Assembly (NCBI GenBank): GCA_031213475.1
Contig: JARUPZ010000012.1
Location: 5,280,949 to 5,344,948 of the forward strand
Length of the DNA stretch: 64,000 nucleotides
Reading direction: 5' to 3'
From: Nereocystis luetkeana
Taxonomy: Eukaryota > Sar > Phaeophyceae > Laminariales > Laminariaceae
This document shows, piece after piece, positions 1 to 10,610 of the stretch; position 1 is the first letter of the stretch; every line of letters begins with the position of its first letter. Both the position numbers and the translations under genes were made by a program. The notes under the pieces are model-generated. The model was not told the origin of the DNA and did no database searches. It saw only the letters and a program-made list of their open reading frames with translations.

Positions 1-465
1 ATACCGAACCAAGAACCGGATGAGACACCGACTGACAGAGACAACACATGAGAAACCGACGGAGAGATCAACGGAGATACCGAACGGGAAACATGGTTTT
101 AAATACCAAAGAAAACGGACTATAAACCGACTGACATATCGTACCTACGGAGATATTAACATATAAGTAGATACCAACGGAGAAAACGGATGATGAGCCG
201 ACGGATTCTTCGACGGAGATACCGAAGGAGAAACCGAATGAACAAATGACAAGTAACCCGACTGAGGAACCGACGGAAAAATCAACGAAAATACCGAAGG
301 AGAAAAACGACGGACAGAACGAATGAGAAACCTACGGAGAAATAAATGGTCGAAAACTCTGAATGATAAACCGAATGAAAACATAACGAAGGAACCGAAT
401 GGCATACCGGTGGGCATAACACACCGAGAGACCGAACGACAAACCGGATAATAAAACCACACGTC
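1..465. repeat. Degenerate short-period tandem repeat
   Basis: The segment is built from diverged copies of roughly 14-20 bp words such as GAAACCGACGGAGA and GATACCGAACGG. No stable reading frame or protein family is visible on either strand. It runs off the left edge, so its full length is unknown. It is best read as an eroded minisatellite. Confidence 0.6.
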
Positions 466-732
466 GGACAGATCACGTTATATCTTCCTTTGAAGGTAGA
501 TCATCTAGATCTTAACCTGCCGTTAGGATATGCTGCGCAGGATCTGTACAGTACAGTACAGACCCACCCCCCCAAGGAAACATGCCTCACTGTAGATCAT
601 GCAGGTTATACGGCTCCCACCCGGCAACATGGGCTAAATCATACCGATCATACCGATCATACAGATCATACAGATCAGGAATATATGTATCTGCCCTGAA
701 AGATCTAGATCATGAACTGTAGATGATCTGCC
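466..732. mobile_element. GATC-rich inverted-repeat element, copy 1
   Basis: This copy starts near GGACAGATCA and ends with GTAGATGATCTGCCC. The interior carries GATCTGTACAGTACAG, CACCCGGCAACATG and a run of ATCATACCG/ATCATACAG. The same order of words recurs at 40027-40250, 42446-42667 and in part at 51783-51897. The copy at 42446 shows clear inverted ends (CAGATCATCTACAGAT against ATCTGTAGATGATCTG). There is no coding capacity, so it looks like a non-autonomous DNA element (MITE-like). Confidence 0.6.
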
Positions 733-2395
733 CGCAGTGTGAGTCTTTCAGGTACGGTTACCTCGTGCTGAGCTTACGTCGGCAGCTATTATTCTGTTTC
801 TATTTCACAAAACAAAGCGGGGGCGTCATCCTTGAGCATTGAAGTTCGAAACTATTTTGGGGTTACCAGTAGTTAATTTCATTTTATCGTTTTCGAGTCT
901 TAAGACCTGAGTCCACAAAAAAACGTGGGAGCCGGCTTTGGGGGTTGAAATCGCAGACGCTGACGTCACTAGTGCCAAGTTTACGTAACACTACCGTTGA
1001 TGCCCCAGGCCTCGCATAACCAGCCGAACATTTCGTAATAAATACCAAATGAGAAGGTTCCCCTCCGGGACGTGCCTAAGGGAGTAGCGCAAGAACGAAT
1101 TGTGATATTGTATCATACGCACATGAGTCTGATGTCTATGATTCTTGGGTGTGCCTCAGGCAAAAAACACAAACGTCGGGAATGCAAGGACATTTGAGGT
1201 ATTCATATTTTATCCCAACGATCCTTATATTTCCGTCCAGCGTGTGCGTGGATAAGTAGGAGCAAAGAGAGGTAGATGGTGGATAACGGACCGCAGGCTC
1301 CGATAAACACAACCAGCCACAGCAGAACAGCGCATATGGGTGTGTTGCACACGCACGGCGTATGGGCGGCAGCGTTGTAACGTTGTGCTCTGTGCATGTA
1401 GTCTGTTGTCTACCTGGTACATGGCTGGGCTGTGTGATCATGAGAGCCTGGGGAGAAAAGCAGACAACCTTTCACCGGTACGTACGTACCAGGCACAAAA
1501 TAATGCATTTCGTACTGAAACCAGGGAAATCGTCTTGTCCACTCCCGCCGAAAAAAACACTTTGGGGCTTGCCACGCGCTCCAGAGGGCAAGGATCGCGC
1601 CCGGACCTCGACCGATGTGTCCGGACGTGCTCCCCGTGTCGACTACTTAGCGTTTTGCCCAAAAGTGCTCGTACAAAGAGATACGTTCGAAAAAGTACGA
1701 ACATTTCACAAACATAACTGTATCAGGTACCAGGCACATATCAACAGAAGTACCGCAGAACATATCTAGACTTGAAGTGCAGCAGCATTTTTTTTTATAT
1801 AACTACTGAATCATATTATTATGCGCCGCCGGGTGTCTTGTCTTGCACCTAATGTCAGCCCTAAAAAATAGTTTCCTCACGTACAGAAGTTTCGCACGAT
1901 AGTCGGGCAAAAAAATCAATTCCAAAAAAATGTCGCACGTCCTGCAGCTTAGGCTCCTTCTAATCGAAGAGCTTTTTTTTCCCATAATTTCCGAAGTTTG
2001 GAAATCATTGGAGATATGTATCAATATACGGAGGCGTTCTGTCACTATTCGTGAAATTCTCCAGGACCAAGAAAAACAAGTTCGTTAAATTTCACACACT
2101 ACTACTTGCTGTCAACCTTCCTGCTACTCCCAAGTACGAGCGACTTTCTGCTACTCCCAAGTACGAGCGAATGTGAGTTTCTAATTGAGACGGGGCCTTT
2201 TTTTTTAAAGGACCCGTTTCGAGCTGGTTGAAGCCAATTATTACGAGGCGTCCGGCGTCAACCCAGCAGGTAAACCGTTTTTTGGCTTTTTCAACATGCC
2301 ATTATAAATTTGACATATCACAAAACGCCACAAAACGCACACAAGTTGACGACAGCTACAAATGTCCTGCTGCGCGAGTTCCTATCAATGTCGAC
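733..2395. other. No recognised gene
   Basis: Six-frame reading shows only short open frames with no family resemblance. There are two 21-22 bp tandem copies of CTGCTACTCCCAAGTACGAG near 2112-2165, and one TACCTGGTA scar-like word near 1411. If the kinase-like exon at 4670-5377 continues downstream on the minus strand, its later exons could lie here, but I could not identify them. Confidence 0.5.
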
Positions 2396-2503
2396 ATTTT
2401 TTTTTCATCCATATCATTCATTTGCCACTCCCGTCTCTTTCTCTCTCCAATCTACCAGAGTAGAAACTCAGACCCGGGGTCCGACATGCACAGCAGGCTC
2501 TCC

Positions 2504-2595
2504 ACCCTTTTAGAGCTGCAGTCCCGTTTTGGGGACAATCCAGTTAAATTCTAAGTAGTTTATCCCCATAAAGTGACTGCGGTGCTAAAAGGGCT
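2504..2595. mobile_element. piggyBac-like MITE inside the SINE
   Basis: The ends are imperfect inverted repeats: CCCTTTTAGAGCTGCAGTCC against ACTGCGGTGCTAAAAGGG. In the other SINE copies the flanking words GGCTCT and CCCCCTTCCCGCTACGG are nearly contiguous, so this is an insertion. The family is described in full at 63896-63991. Confidence 0.7.
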
Positions 2596-2774
2596 ATAAC
2601 CCCCTTCCCCGCTACGGTTCGTGGCTTGCATTTTCTATCGCGAGAAAGACTGCAGCCCTTTCTCCCCTCGTTGGGTCGCGTCTAACAAATGGCGCCCTCA
2701 TATATACCCACTGCTACGAAGGCGCTCTTAGCAAATTACTCCCTTCTTTCCTTTTGGGAAATGTACTATTAATA

Positions 2775-2886
2775 TTACGGGGGACCATAGTCAATAGGAC
2801 TAAATATTGTTGGTAAAAATGGTTAAATATATACCTGGTAGGTTTCTATGTATACCATAGGTCCTATTAACTATGATCCCCCGTAA
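2775..2886. mobile_element. TA-flanked MITE (TTACGGGGG family), copy 1
   Basis: The left end is TTACGGGGGACCATAGTCAA and the right end is its near inverse (TTAACTATGATCCCCCGTAA). It is flanked by TA on both sides, which is the target duplication expected of Tc1/mariner-superfamily elements. The interior carries the 7-bp insertion CCTGGTA after a TA relative to copies such as 21366-21470. Confidence 0.85.
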
Positions 2887-2968
2887 TATATACCGGTATT
2901 TTTTAATAGTATGTATTATCACCACGGCGGTGGGATTCGAACTCCGGTGTTACCAAATGCTACCAATA

Positions 2969-3074
2969 TTTACGGGGGACCACATTAAATACAACCTACG
3001 GTAGACACAAAAACTAATATATTTCGCTTTTCTTATGAACAATATTTGGTCCTATTTACTTTAGTCCCCCGTAA
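2969..3074. mobile_element. TA-flanked MITE, copy 2
   Basis: The ends are TTTACGGGGGACCA and TAGTCCCCCGTAA with TA on both sides. The interior (AATATTTGGTCCTATTTACT) matches the family in reverse orientation. It lies 3' of the SINE tRNA-like head. Confidence 0.85.
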
Positions 3075-3232
3075 TATTAATAGTAGCATTCAAGGGTAAC
3101 CACTATGAATAGACCACGGGGGAGACCGGCAGCTATACATCCCATCTTTAATTATCAGCATAATTCCAAATGTTTTGTCCGAGCAAAAACGGGAGTGCGT
3201 TGCTAAGAAGGGTGATAAAACTCATTCACTTC

Positions 3233-3327
3233 GGGACTTTTAGCACCGCAGTCCCGTTTCGGGGACGAACTACTTGAATTTTTGAGTGGTTTGTCCCCAC
3301 AACGGGACCGCAGTTCTAAAAGGGTTA
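3233..3327. mobile_element. piggyBac-like MITE, copy 2
   Basis: The left arm (GACTTTTAGCACCGCAGTCC) and the right arm (GGGACCGCAGTTCTAAAAGG) are inverted repeats separated by a short centre, and the right end runs into GGGTTAA. Its arms are more diverged than those of the copy at 63896-63991. Confidence 0.75.
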
Positions 3328-3444
3328 AACAACTTTGGTAACTTGGCAACGTTAGGTGCTGTCAAACGTCCACGAGCAGCATGAAGGCCGGCCAGCGGTA
3401 CGGGTGGCATTGTTCATGTTCCGCTCTCCCTTGCCGTACTAATA

Positions 3445-3556
3445 TTACGGGGGGGCATATTAAATAGGACCTCCGGTACATACAAAAATCTATATATTTC
3501 GCTATTTTTACCAACAATATTGGGTCTTATTTACTACCTGGTAGGTTCCCCCGTAA
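3445..3556. mobile_element. TA-flanked MITE, copy 3, with a scar in its right arm
   Basis: The left end is TTACGGGGGGGCATATTAAA and the right end is CCCCCGTAA, TA-flanked. The right arm reads TTTACTACCTGGTAGG where family members read TTTACTATGG. That is a CCTGGTA insertion directly after a TA. Confidence 0.85.
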
Positions 3557-4669
3557 TACTGATTCCTGACATTGAAACCCGGGACACCTGCTATTTTGTA
3601 TCGTCCCTCTACTTGCGTGGTGGTCGCTGCTGGGAACGTCACCGGTGCTGTGTACGTCAAGGTTTTCCTCGCCAAAGACCCTAAGAAGGTTGTAATACGC
3701 GGTCTGGTGATACTGCTGTGCGAAGAAGCATCTGTCTGCGGCATCATACCGATACGTCAGCAGAGAGGTGACGTCAGCACCTCTTTTAGTACTACAAAAT
3801 GCTGCATATAAATGTATAAATATTACCATGTTGTATGTTGTATATATAGACAAGGTTCCCGTCCGGGAAGTGCCTACATGTATTGTTGATCGTCCCGCAC
3901 AGGAGGAAAAGTTCGTCCGAATTAAAACCCATAAACAGAAACAGCGAAAGAGAAAGGTAAGAACGAGAACCGGCGATTAAACAACGTCGACAAGGGAACA
4001 ACAACAAGCAACAACGATATCAAAAGCAACACAACAGCAAAACAGCAGCAGACAAACGACACACCCACGACCACCAAGAACTATACTAATAATGCTGTAG
4101 CAACAACCGACACGAAGGGAAACGCAAACAGCGCGGAAAAAAAATGTGAATAGTCAGTACAAGCACAGTTTCTACTTAAGCAGCGCCAACGAACAGTGCT
4201 ATTTGAGACGGGGCAAGATTGCGGAGCGTTTCCCTTCCGCTGCCGCTGCGATTGTTCCTGTGCCTGCTGTCGCGGAAGGACAGCATTAAGCGAGAAACGC
4301 CTCTGGCGGCCTGCCACAAAACAACGCCGGCCGGAGAGCCCCCTCCCCCTTTCCCCCCCCTGCCTCCTCCCCCGGCTTTTCATTTTTCTTTCTTCTGATC
4401 CGTATGTTTGGACCAGCTTTTGGTCGGGTCCGTTTCTTTGATCCGTTGCTTCGGTCCGTTTATTTGATCCGTCCGGTTTGGTCCCGGACCAAAAGCAGAA
4501 ACGCATCCCTCATTTCCGCCCAATAATAAAGATGGACTCAACGAAAGAAAACAAAATACCTGGTAAGAACAAGCACGAGAACGAAATACACGGATAAACC
4601 AGAACAAAAAAAGAGAACAACGAAGAGCAATGGAAGATAAAAAAAATCTTTGGTGTTCGATGTTCGCAC
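3557..4669. other. No recognised gene
   Basis: Short frames on both strands match nothing I recognise. If the minus-strand exon at 4670-5377 is a kinase N-terminus, this would be its first downstream intron, but no exon with the conserved LPxRxA or HxxxV kinase segments was found. A weakly repeated TTTGATCCGT motif occurs at 4390-4490. Confidence 0.4.
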
Positions 4670-5377
4670 CTCTCGATGCAAGAACCGCGCTTGCACTATC
4701 CTGGAAGACATGCTCGTCGACTGGCAGAAGGCGTGTATATCCCTCAGGGACAGCGGGGTGGCCTTTTTCGCCGCCAGCGACTTCAGAAGCTCCTCATCGC
4801 CCAACGATGGTCGCTGCTGCTGCTGCTGCTGCTGCTGATTGGCGCCGTCGGTAGGCACCGACGAAAACACGCGCTGGTTTTTCTGGAAACCCAACCCGTC
4901 GCCGCTTGAACCGCTCCCCGCCCCGCCCCCTCCCCTCCCCCCGCCACAACCACCGCCGCCGCCGCCACCGCCGAAACTGCCGGTATTTCCCGAGGCACCC
5001 GTTGCGGACCCCAAAGCGGACTCGCGGGAGGCAGCGCCACGTTTTAACTTCGTCGCAAAAGGTGATGCTAGCGCTGCTTCTGCTGCTGATACCTTTGTTG
5101 TTGCTTTTGTCGGTGGGGTTGATGGCTGTGGCGCTCGTGCCGTTGTTGGCACCCGAACACCCGAGGCGGTGGAGAAAAAGAGAGGCGCATTTTTTCGGAG
5201 CGACGGGGATGGTTCTCGTGCTTCCCCTACCCGCCCCCCGCCTCCCCCCCCCCCCTCGCCCCCCTCCTCCTGCTCCCCCCCCTCCTCTCCGCCCTCTTGC
5301 TGCGGCGGCGGCCGCGGCTGCTGCTGCTGCTGCTGCTGCTGAGGATGCTGCTGCCTTCGCTGTGTTGCGTGCGCTGT
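4670..5377 (-). CDS. Exon of a PDK/BCKDK-like mitochondrial kinase (N-terminal part)
   Basis: On the minus strand an uninterrupted frame runs from just after a stop near 5380 down to a GAG/gtgcga splice donor with its last exon base at 4670. Its C-terminal part reads TPLSLRDIHAFCQ, then about 8 residues, then ARFLHRE. This matches the N-terminal regulatory helices of pyruvate/branched-chain dehydrogenase kinases, where a TPxSLRxxxxFG segment precedes QFLHRELPIR. The next conserved residues (LPIRLA) would lie in the following exon, which I could not locate. Upstream are two Gln tracts and a long Gly tract, plus a basic Ser/Arg stretch that could belong to a mitochondrial presequence. No ATG lies upstream in frame, so the start codon must be in another exon; the 5' boundary given is only the frame limit. 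The family call rests on about 30 residues. Confidence 0.45.
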
Positions 5378-7303
5378 TTAGAGAGAAAAGTGGGGCTCTA
5401 CTGCGGGATAGCTCGGCACCATCACCATCACCAACACCACCACCACCACCACCACCACCACAACCGACGACGACGCCAACGACGTCGTCAAAGCGAACGC
5501 CACTTCGGTGCAGCTGATGGTGTTGCTGTTGCTGTCCCTGCAGCTCAACTAGCGTGGCCACATTCTGTACGTGTATAGCGGGGGGGGGGGGGGGGGGGTT
5601 CGAGCAAGTTGTTGTTGACGGGCGGAGGGCGGACAAGACAGAGCAACCAAAAAAGAGATCGCCGGGATAAACAAACAGGAAAACTCCCCCAACAAAACAG
5701 GCCGCCTCTAAAAAAATTTCCTTTTCACAGTCACAGAATAACACGGTAGCCCCTCTGACCGGGAATATAATGACCGTTTAGCATCCATATCAGAGTCCAA
5801 ATGTGTAATATATTACCGGCCAGAGTGTCAACTACTGCTGTCCGTAAATATGAGGACCATTTGCACATTGATATTCGATTGAAAAACGTTCCTTATATTT
5901 TGGGACATAGTGGTACTAGCTGTGGTAAATATCCGTACCGCACGCGTAGCGGTTGGGGGATAACAAATTACTTGGGTTTAGAGTCGTTTTTTGTTTTCAC
6001 TACGATGCACGTGGTGCATATATTTACTAGTACCCAAAATACACAAGCGCAACAAAGGGTTCGGAAGAGTGCGCATGGGGCGGCGGCGGCGGGGGCGGTG
6101 CTTTTACTCCCCTATTAATAGTAAAAACAAGCGATACCCCGGAGGAGAGAGGGGGGGGGGGAGTATTCGACAGGAGATACACGGCGCTTCGCTCCGCGGG
6201 CGGCCTACGCCGCCCGCTGCGCTCGCTCAGGAAGGAAAAAAGTACATCAAATTATGCGAAGCGAACAGAGGTCCACGATTGAGTTTGGTTTTTTCAAGGA
6301 TCGTAATTGCAAACCGGCGACTTGATAATGCCAAGAGTCCCGCCGCCATGCTTCAGGAAAAAACGGCTCCGACGTCAGCTTGGATGCCACATATACGCTT
6401 CGCGTCGCGGATGTCGTACGTACGTGCATACACCCCAGGTAGGGTACTACTGTCTGTACTTATTTTCTTCTTTCGATTTGCTTTATGTCTGTACTGTATG
6501 TACGAAGAAAGCGAAAGCACAGCACGGCACAGCAGCAAAAACAATGAAAATGAAACCGAAAACTCGGAAAGGAAAAAAAATCCCCGTCCCCTCTCGTGTA
6601 ATATTTTTCTGCCTGATTGGAACACCTTACACCCGGTCGAAAAGAAGGAAAGAGAAAATCGCACAGAATAGCTTCTCTCTCAGCCTCGTACGCCGCCCGC
6701 CCCTCTCGCGACCGCCTCGCTACCGATTCGGTCCGGGTAAAACTTTTATAACTCTCTGCCACAATCATCCCCGTCGCCCGCCTCGCGTGAAGCCCGGTGC
6801 TCTCCGTGGCCGTCGTTCGCTAGCTCGATAACGTTGGTGTTCAAACTGCACACCTCCCTCTTTCAACTTCAGCGTGGTCGCAAAAATAAGCACCGCTTGA
6901 ATATTTTCTTGCCCTCCCGAACGACCTTTATAGACTCGTACATACTCTATCAACAATCATAAATCGAAGCCAGAAAAAGCCCGTTCATGCATCCCTCGTG
7001 TCTCGGGGCACACGCGACGCCCAGGCACGAAAGCGGCGACCGCGCTCCTTGCAACCCCCCCTCTACCCGCCAGCACCCGCTGGCACCCGCGACGGTGCCG
7101 GGTCCTCCCGCGATGCCGTGCTCGGAGAACACGCACGCGCACGAAACGGAAGAAGAAAAAAGGAAGAAATGACCGAGAAAACAAAGAACTGCTGGAAAGG
7201 TCCGGCAAGTAAAGAAAGGAGGCGGTTTGGAAGTGGGAGCTCTGAGAGGCCAGGGATGCACCAACCGAGCACGCTCAGGGGTTGTGATCTAAGTATGTAG
7301 TTC
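5378..7303. other. No recognised gene; poly-G run and GC hairpin
   Basis: There is a 19-20 base G run at about 5580-5599. At 6184-6232 there is a strong GC inverted repeat (GCGGGCGGC, four-base loop, GCCGCCCGC). A perfect CTATTAATAG palindrome lies at about 6112-6121. Open frames here are fragmentary and match no family I recognise. Confidence 0.45.
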
Positions 7304-7540
7304 TATGTACTCGATCTCATGCATGGCCGTAGTCGTATGACCATAGACCCTTGAATCCCTACAACGCCGTTACGGAGCATGTCGGGTTTCCACCGACCAG
7401 GCAGACATTGCTTGCACCAAGCGCGGAGCGCCGTGAGGTAGTCTGGCGAGTCGCATGAAGGGTGAGCTGCATCCTCCTAAGAACCGCTTGTGAGGCGGAC
7501 TTGCATATGGATGACAGCTTCAATGAGTCGATTTAATTTC
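7304..7540 (-). mobile_element. C-tailed repeat family, copy 1 (older, tail lost)
   Basis: Read on the minus strand it carries the family words ATGACAGC..., GATGCAGCTCACCCTTCATG, CTTGGTGCAAGCAATGTCTG, CCTGGTCGGTG, and GTATGACC in the reverse sense, ending near ATCGAGTACAT. No C-run remains at the end. Full-length relatives are at 22140-22495 and 46813-47150. Confidence 0.75.
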
Positions 7541-7780
7541 CGGTGTAGGCATTTTCAGAGGGGGGATCTAAACCCGCCGACCACCCCACCCTAACCCCAC
7601 CCCACCTCCGCCCGGAACGCTGGGGCCAGCGACAACGGTGACAACAGCAATAGGTACATACCTGGTAAATGTAAGGAGCGTTTAGACATTAATATGAAGA
7701 CCAAGCGGTGCTTTTTTGCTTATATTTCTGTCCATAGTGGTGGAGCCGTGAGTTAGATGACTAAAATTCGTCAACTACTA

Positions 7781-7885
7781 TTACGGGGGGCCATAGTTAA
7801 TAGGACCAAACACTGTGAGTACAAATATGGACATGTATTGGTTCTTGTGTGTACCGTAGGTCCTATTTACTATGGTTCCCCGTAA
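7781..7885. mobile_element. TA-flanked MITE, copy 4
   Basis: The ends are TTACGGGGGGCCATAGTTAA and TTTACTATGGTTCCCCGTAA, TA on both sides. A TACCAGGTA word follows 6 bp beyond the right end. Confidence 0.9.
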
Positions 7886-10610
7886 TACTAGGTACCAGGT
7901 ATCTATGAGTTGGCTACTATTCAATACTGTCGTAGGTATTTAAATAGTGCAGCGGTGCCAACTACCAGGGAACCGGCTATTCGGTTTTCCTTGTTCACGG
8001 AAGGTTTCTTTGCTACATACGGTTGTGTGCATTTCCCGGTGAGACCACTTGCTCAGGGAGGGAGAGCTAATATTAATAGCTGAAAGGTCCACACTGCAAC
8101 TCATGGCGCATCGCAATCCGTCGCCATCGATGGTGCCGATGCCGATGGCAATGCCGCAGGCTATTTGGCGCCGGGAAGTCCAGCCAACAAACAACCCTAA
8201 ACATATGTACCTGGTACAAGGCAAATACGTGTAATACGTACAGCCAGCAGTAGTATGTGCTATCAACATGCTGCTGCTGCTGCTGTGGCCACGCGCCACG
8301 CCCATATAGCTTTTGCGGCCAAACGGCATGCCAGGTGTAAGAATGAGTGAATTATGGCCCCCTCCTCTCCGCTCGCCTTCTTGCGGTACAAAGCGGTACA
8401 GACACATAGTACTCGTACTTCCAAGTATTAGTACTGAATTAATACGCAGTGTCCACCAAGATACTGCCCGGACAGCCGCACACGCAAGGAACGAATCCTC
8501 GCATGCAGACTGCAGACTGCAAACAGCAGACAGAGCAGAGCGAGTGGCCCATCATACGATAGAGGCATTGGAAGTACGTACGTACTGACTGTACAACCGC
8601 GAACAGGCATGTATCAATAGTACGTACGTACGACTCAAACGCAGCGAGAGGGGAGGAGATCGAGAGATGGGAGATAGGAGACACCCTTGACTTCAACAGG
8701 CCGCCGACACAAGCTTTTGATATTGGTATACCAGATATAAACCACCTGAACATTAGTGTGTACCTGATACAGGGTACAAAAGTAGTACTCCGACGAAAAA
8801 AAGGCTAGAAAACTGGGTCAAATGGCCACCCACAGGAGAGGGTGTGTTGCGTGTGGTTGCTCGAACAGCATGCGCCACACGCGGGAGGCAAACGAAAGAA
8901 GGGACGCAGATAGATGCACGTGGATCTCAGGAAGAGGTGCTGTTGATGATGATGACGATGAGAGCGCCTCGTCGCTTGAAGCTTTCTCGTTGACGCAATG
9001 GATGACAAGCGTCACATCATCGTCACCATGTCACCAGTCACCATCTGATCGCGATCACTTGTATCGTGACTGCGATCATGATGTGTTTTGGTTGTTCAAC
9101 AATATGTACTCGTATGTGAATCTGAGCACTGAGTGAGCGAGGAGATGGGAGAGGGGAACAAAAGTATGAAGATTTGGAGCCTTGCAGCCTTGTTCAACAA
9201 AAGGTATCTGGTTCTACGAGATTGGATAGGGCAACTACACACCGCACACAACGCAGCAGTCGCGTGCCCCCCACATCAGCGATTTTCTTCTTTCGCGCGA
9301 CCACCTCAAAGGAACACACCACCGGTCTGGCGATCGAGCAGGTTGCACTGTTGCACGCTGCCAGGTGGTGCACGTGTGGCAGTGCCATGTTGCCATTGCC
9401 CTGTAATAATTGCCATGTTTTGGGTTTTGAAATTGGGCCGCCTCAACAAGTGACATGATGATGACAGATGACACGTAGAAGTAGAAGCCCGAAAGGTAAC
9501 CCTGGGTGGAAGTTAGGGCTCTGTTCTCTGTTCGCTCGCACCTGTTGCTTGTTGGTTGCCACGCTCGAGTACGAGAGGCATACACGCTGCTGCGGCGGGC
9601 GCTTCAGAGGCGACGCTTGTTGTGTCCTGCGTAGATGCCGCAGCGAAGATGACATGGTGCTTCCTCCAAATCAGTTTTTGTAGAGTTTGTGTTTGGTCGG
9701 TGGCGGGCGAAAAGCGGACGAGGCTGGAAATAGTTTCCGGGGATGAAAAATGTATATTCCTATTGAAAAACGCTAATAGGTATGTTCGAACTCCTCATGA
9801 AACTTGATTTTGAATTTCCTGTCGCTTAGCTATTGGGCTAGGGAGTGGTGGGTGCCTCAGCTGGAGATCCGTGCCCTGAGCATCGTGCCTTTTCGGATGA
9901 GGGTCCAAGTGGTTTTGCAAAGTCTAGACCCGCCGAGGTTTGGTCTGAAGAACCCTTTCTCCAATGCCCTCATATCTCTCTACAAGGTGGGACTCTGTTG
10001 TCTTGTAGATGCTCTCAATGCAACATGATCAAAGCAAGCCACTCGCACAGAACCCCCTTCCATCGACTTTCGATCTCCCCTCTGCACGGCGATTGCGGCA
10101 GAAGCCGCTTGCTCATGGAGCAAATCGATTAGAAATGCATTGGCCAGGGTAGGGCGCGCCTGGTGGGGCGTGTAAGTTACATGTATCCTATAGTTGCTTC
10201 CTCGCGGCCCTCGTTGTTTTGCTTCCCCCCCTGTTCCACAAGTTTGAATTTCTTGTTTTAAAAAGAAAGTTCAAAATGTACTCAGAAATCTCGATAGATC
10301 GTCCTGTTGACCCTGCTGGCACCTGCTGGCACCTGCTGGCACCTGCTGGCAATTCACTCTTGTTAATCGTGAAAGTCAATATTGATAGTCACCAGTGACA
10401 GACCTACGGATTGTCCTTCACGAGAGATGTGGAACATGCGCGGCCGACGTATCACGCAGGTTGCAAACGTACTGGTAGTAATCAACCGATCGAACTCACC
10501 GCTGGCGTATTTGTAAGCAAAGACGTCGGATTACGGCAGCGAAAGGTTATTCTCACGCGTAATATTATCGGGCAACATCAGAAAAAAGCGATGCTTACGG
10601 CCGATCCTGA
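7886..10610. other. No recognised gene
   Basis: Many short frames but none with family resemblance. A plus-strand frame at 9863-9935 (LEIRALSIVPFRMRV) faintly echoes the first half of a HARP domain. It lacks a phase-compatible donor, so it was not accepted. A 12-bp unit (CACCTGCTGGCA-like) is repeated four times at about 10308-10350. Confidence 0.4.

Larger units (their letters stand above)
2396..2965 (-). mobile_element. tRNA-derived SINE, copy 1, split by two MITEs
   Basis: Read on the minus strand, the element has a tRNA-like head near 2915-2965 (B-box-like GAGTTCGAATCCC). It has a body shared with 33924-34284 and 62598-62765 (words TCACATAGCAGGCTCT, CCCGCTACGG, ATCGCGAGA), and an A-rich end that appears as T-run 2396-2405 on the plus strand. 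Removing the piggyBac-like MITE at 2504-2595 and the TA-flanked MITE at 2775-2886 restores alignment with the other copies. Both MITEs therefore inserted after the SINE. Confidence 0.65.

Noticed and set aside
4794..5744. 316-codon minus-strand open frame rich in Ala and Gly
   Set aside because: It is out of frame with the kinase-like exon and owes its openness to CAG/GGC/GGG repeats. No family resemblance.
8573..8632. TACGTACG palindromic words as another scar class
   Set aside because: They occur as short TACG runs (also at 18446, 32826, 48460, 62395) without empty-site comparisons, and are best read as microsatellite-like.
9863..9935. Possible first half of the HARP domain (VPFRMRVQVVLQSL)
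   Set aside because: The similarity is faint, no donor gives phase 0 for joining to exon A, and it is 4.6 kb upstream.
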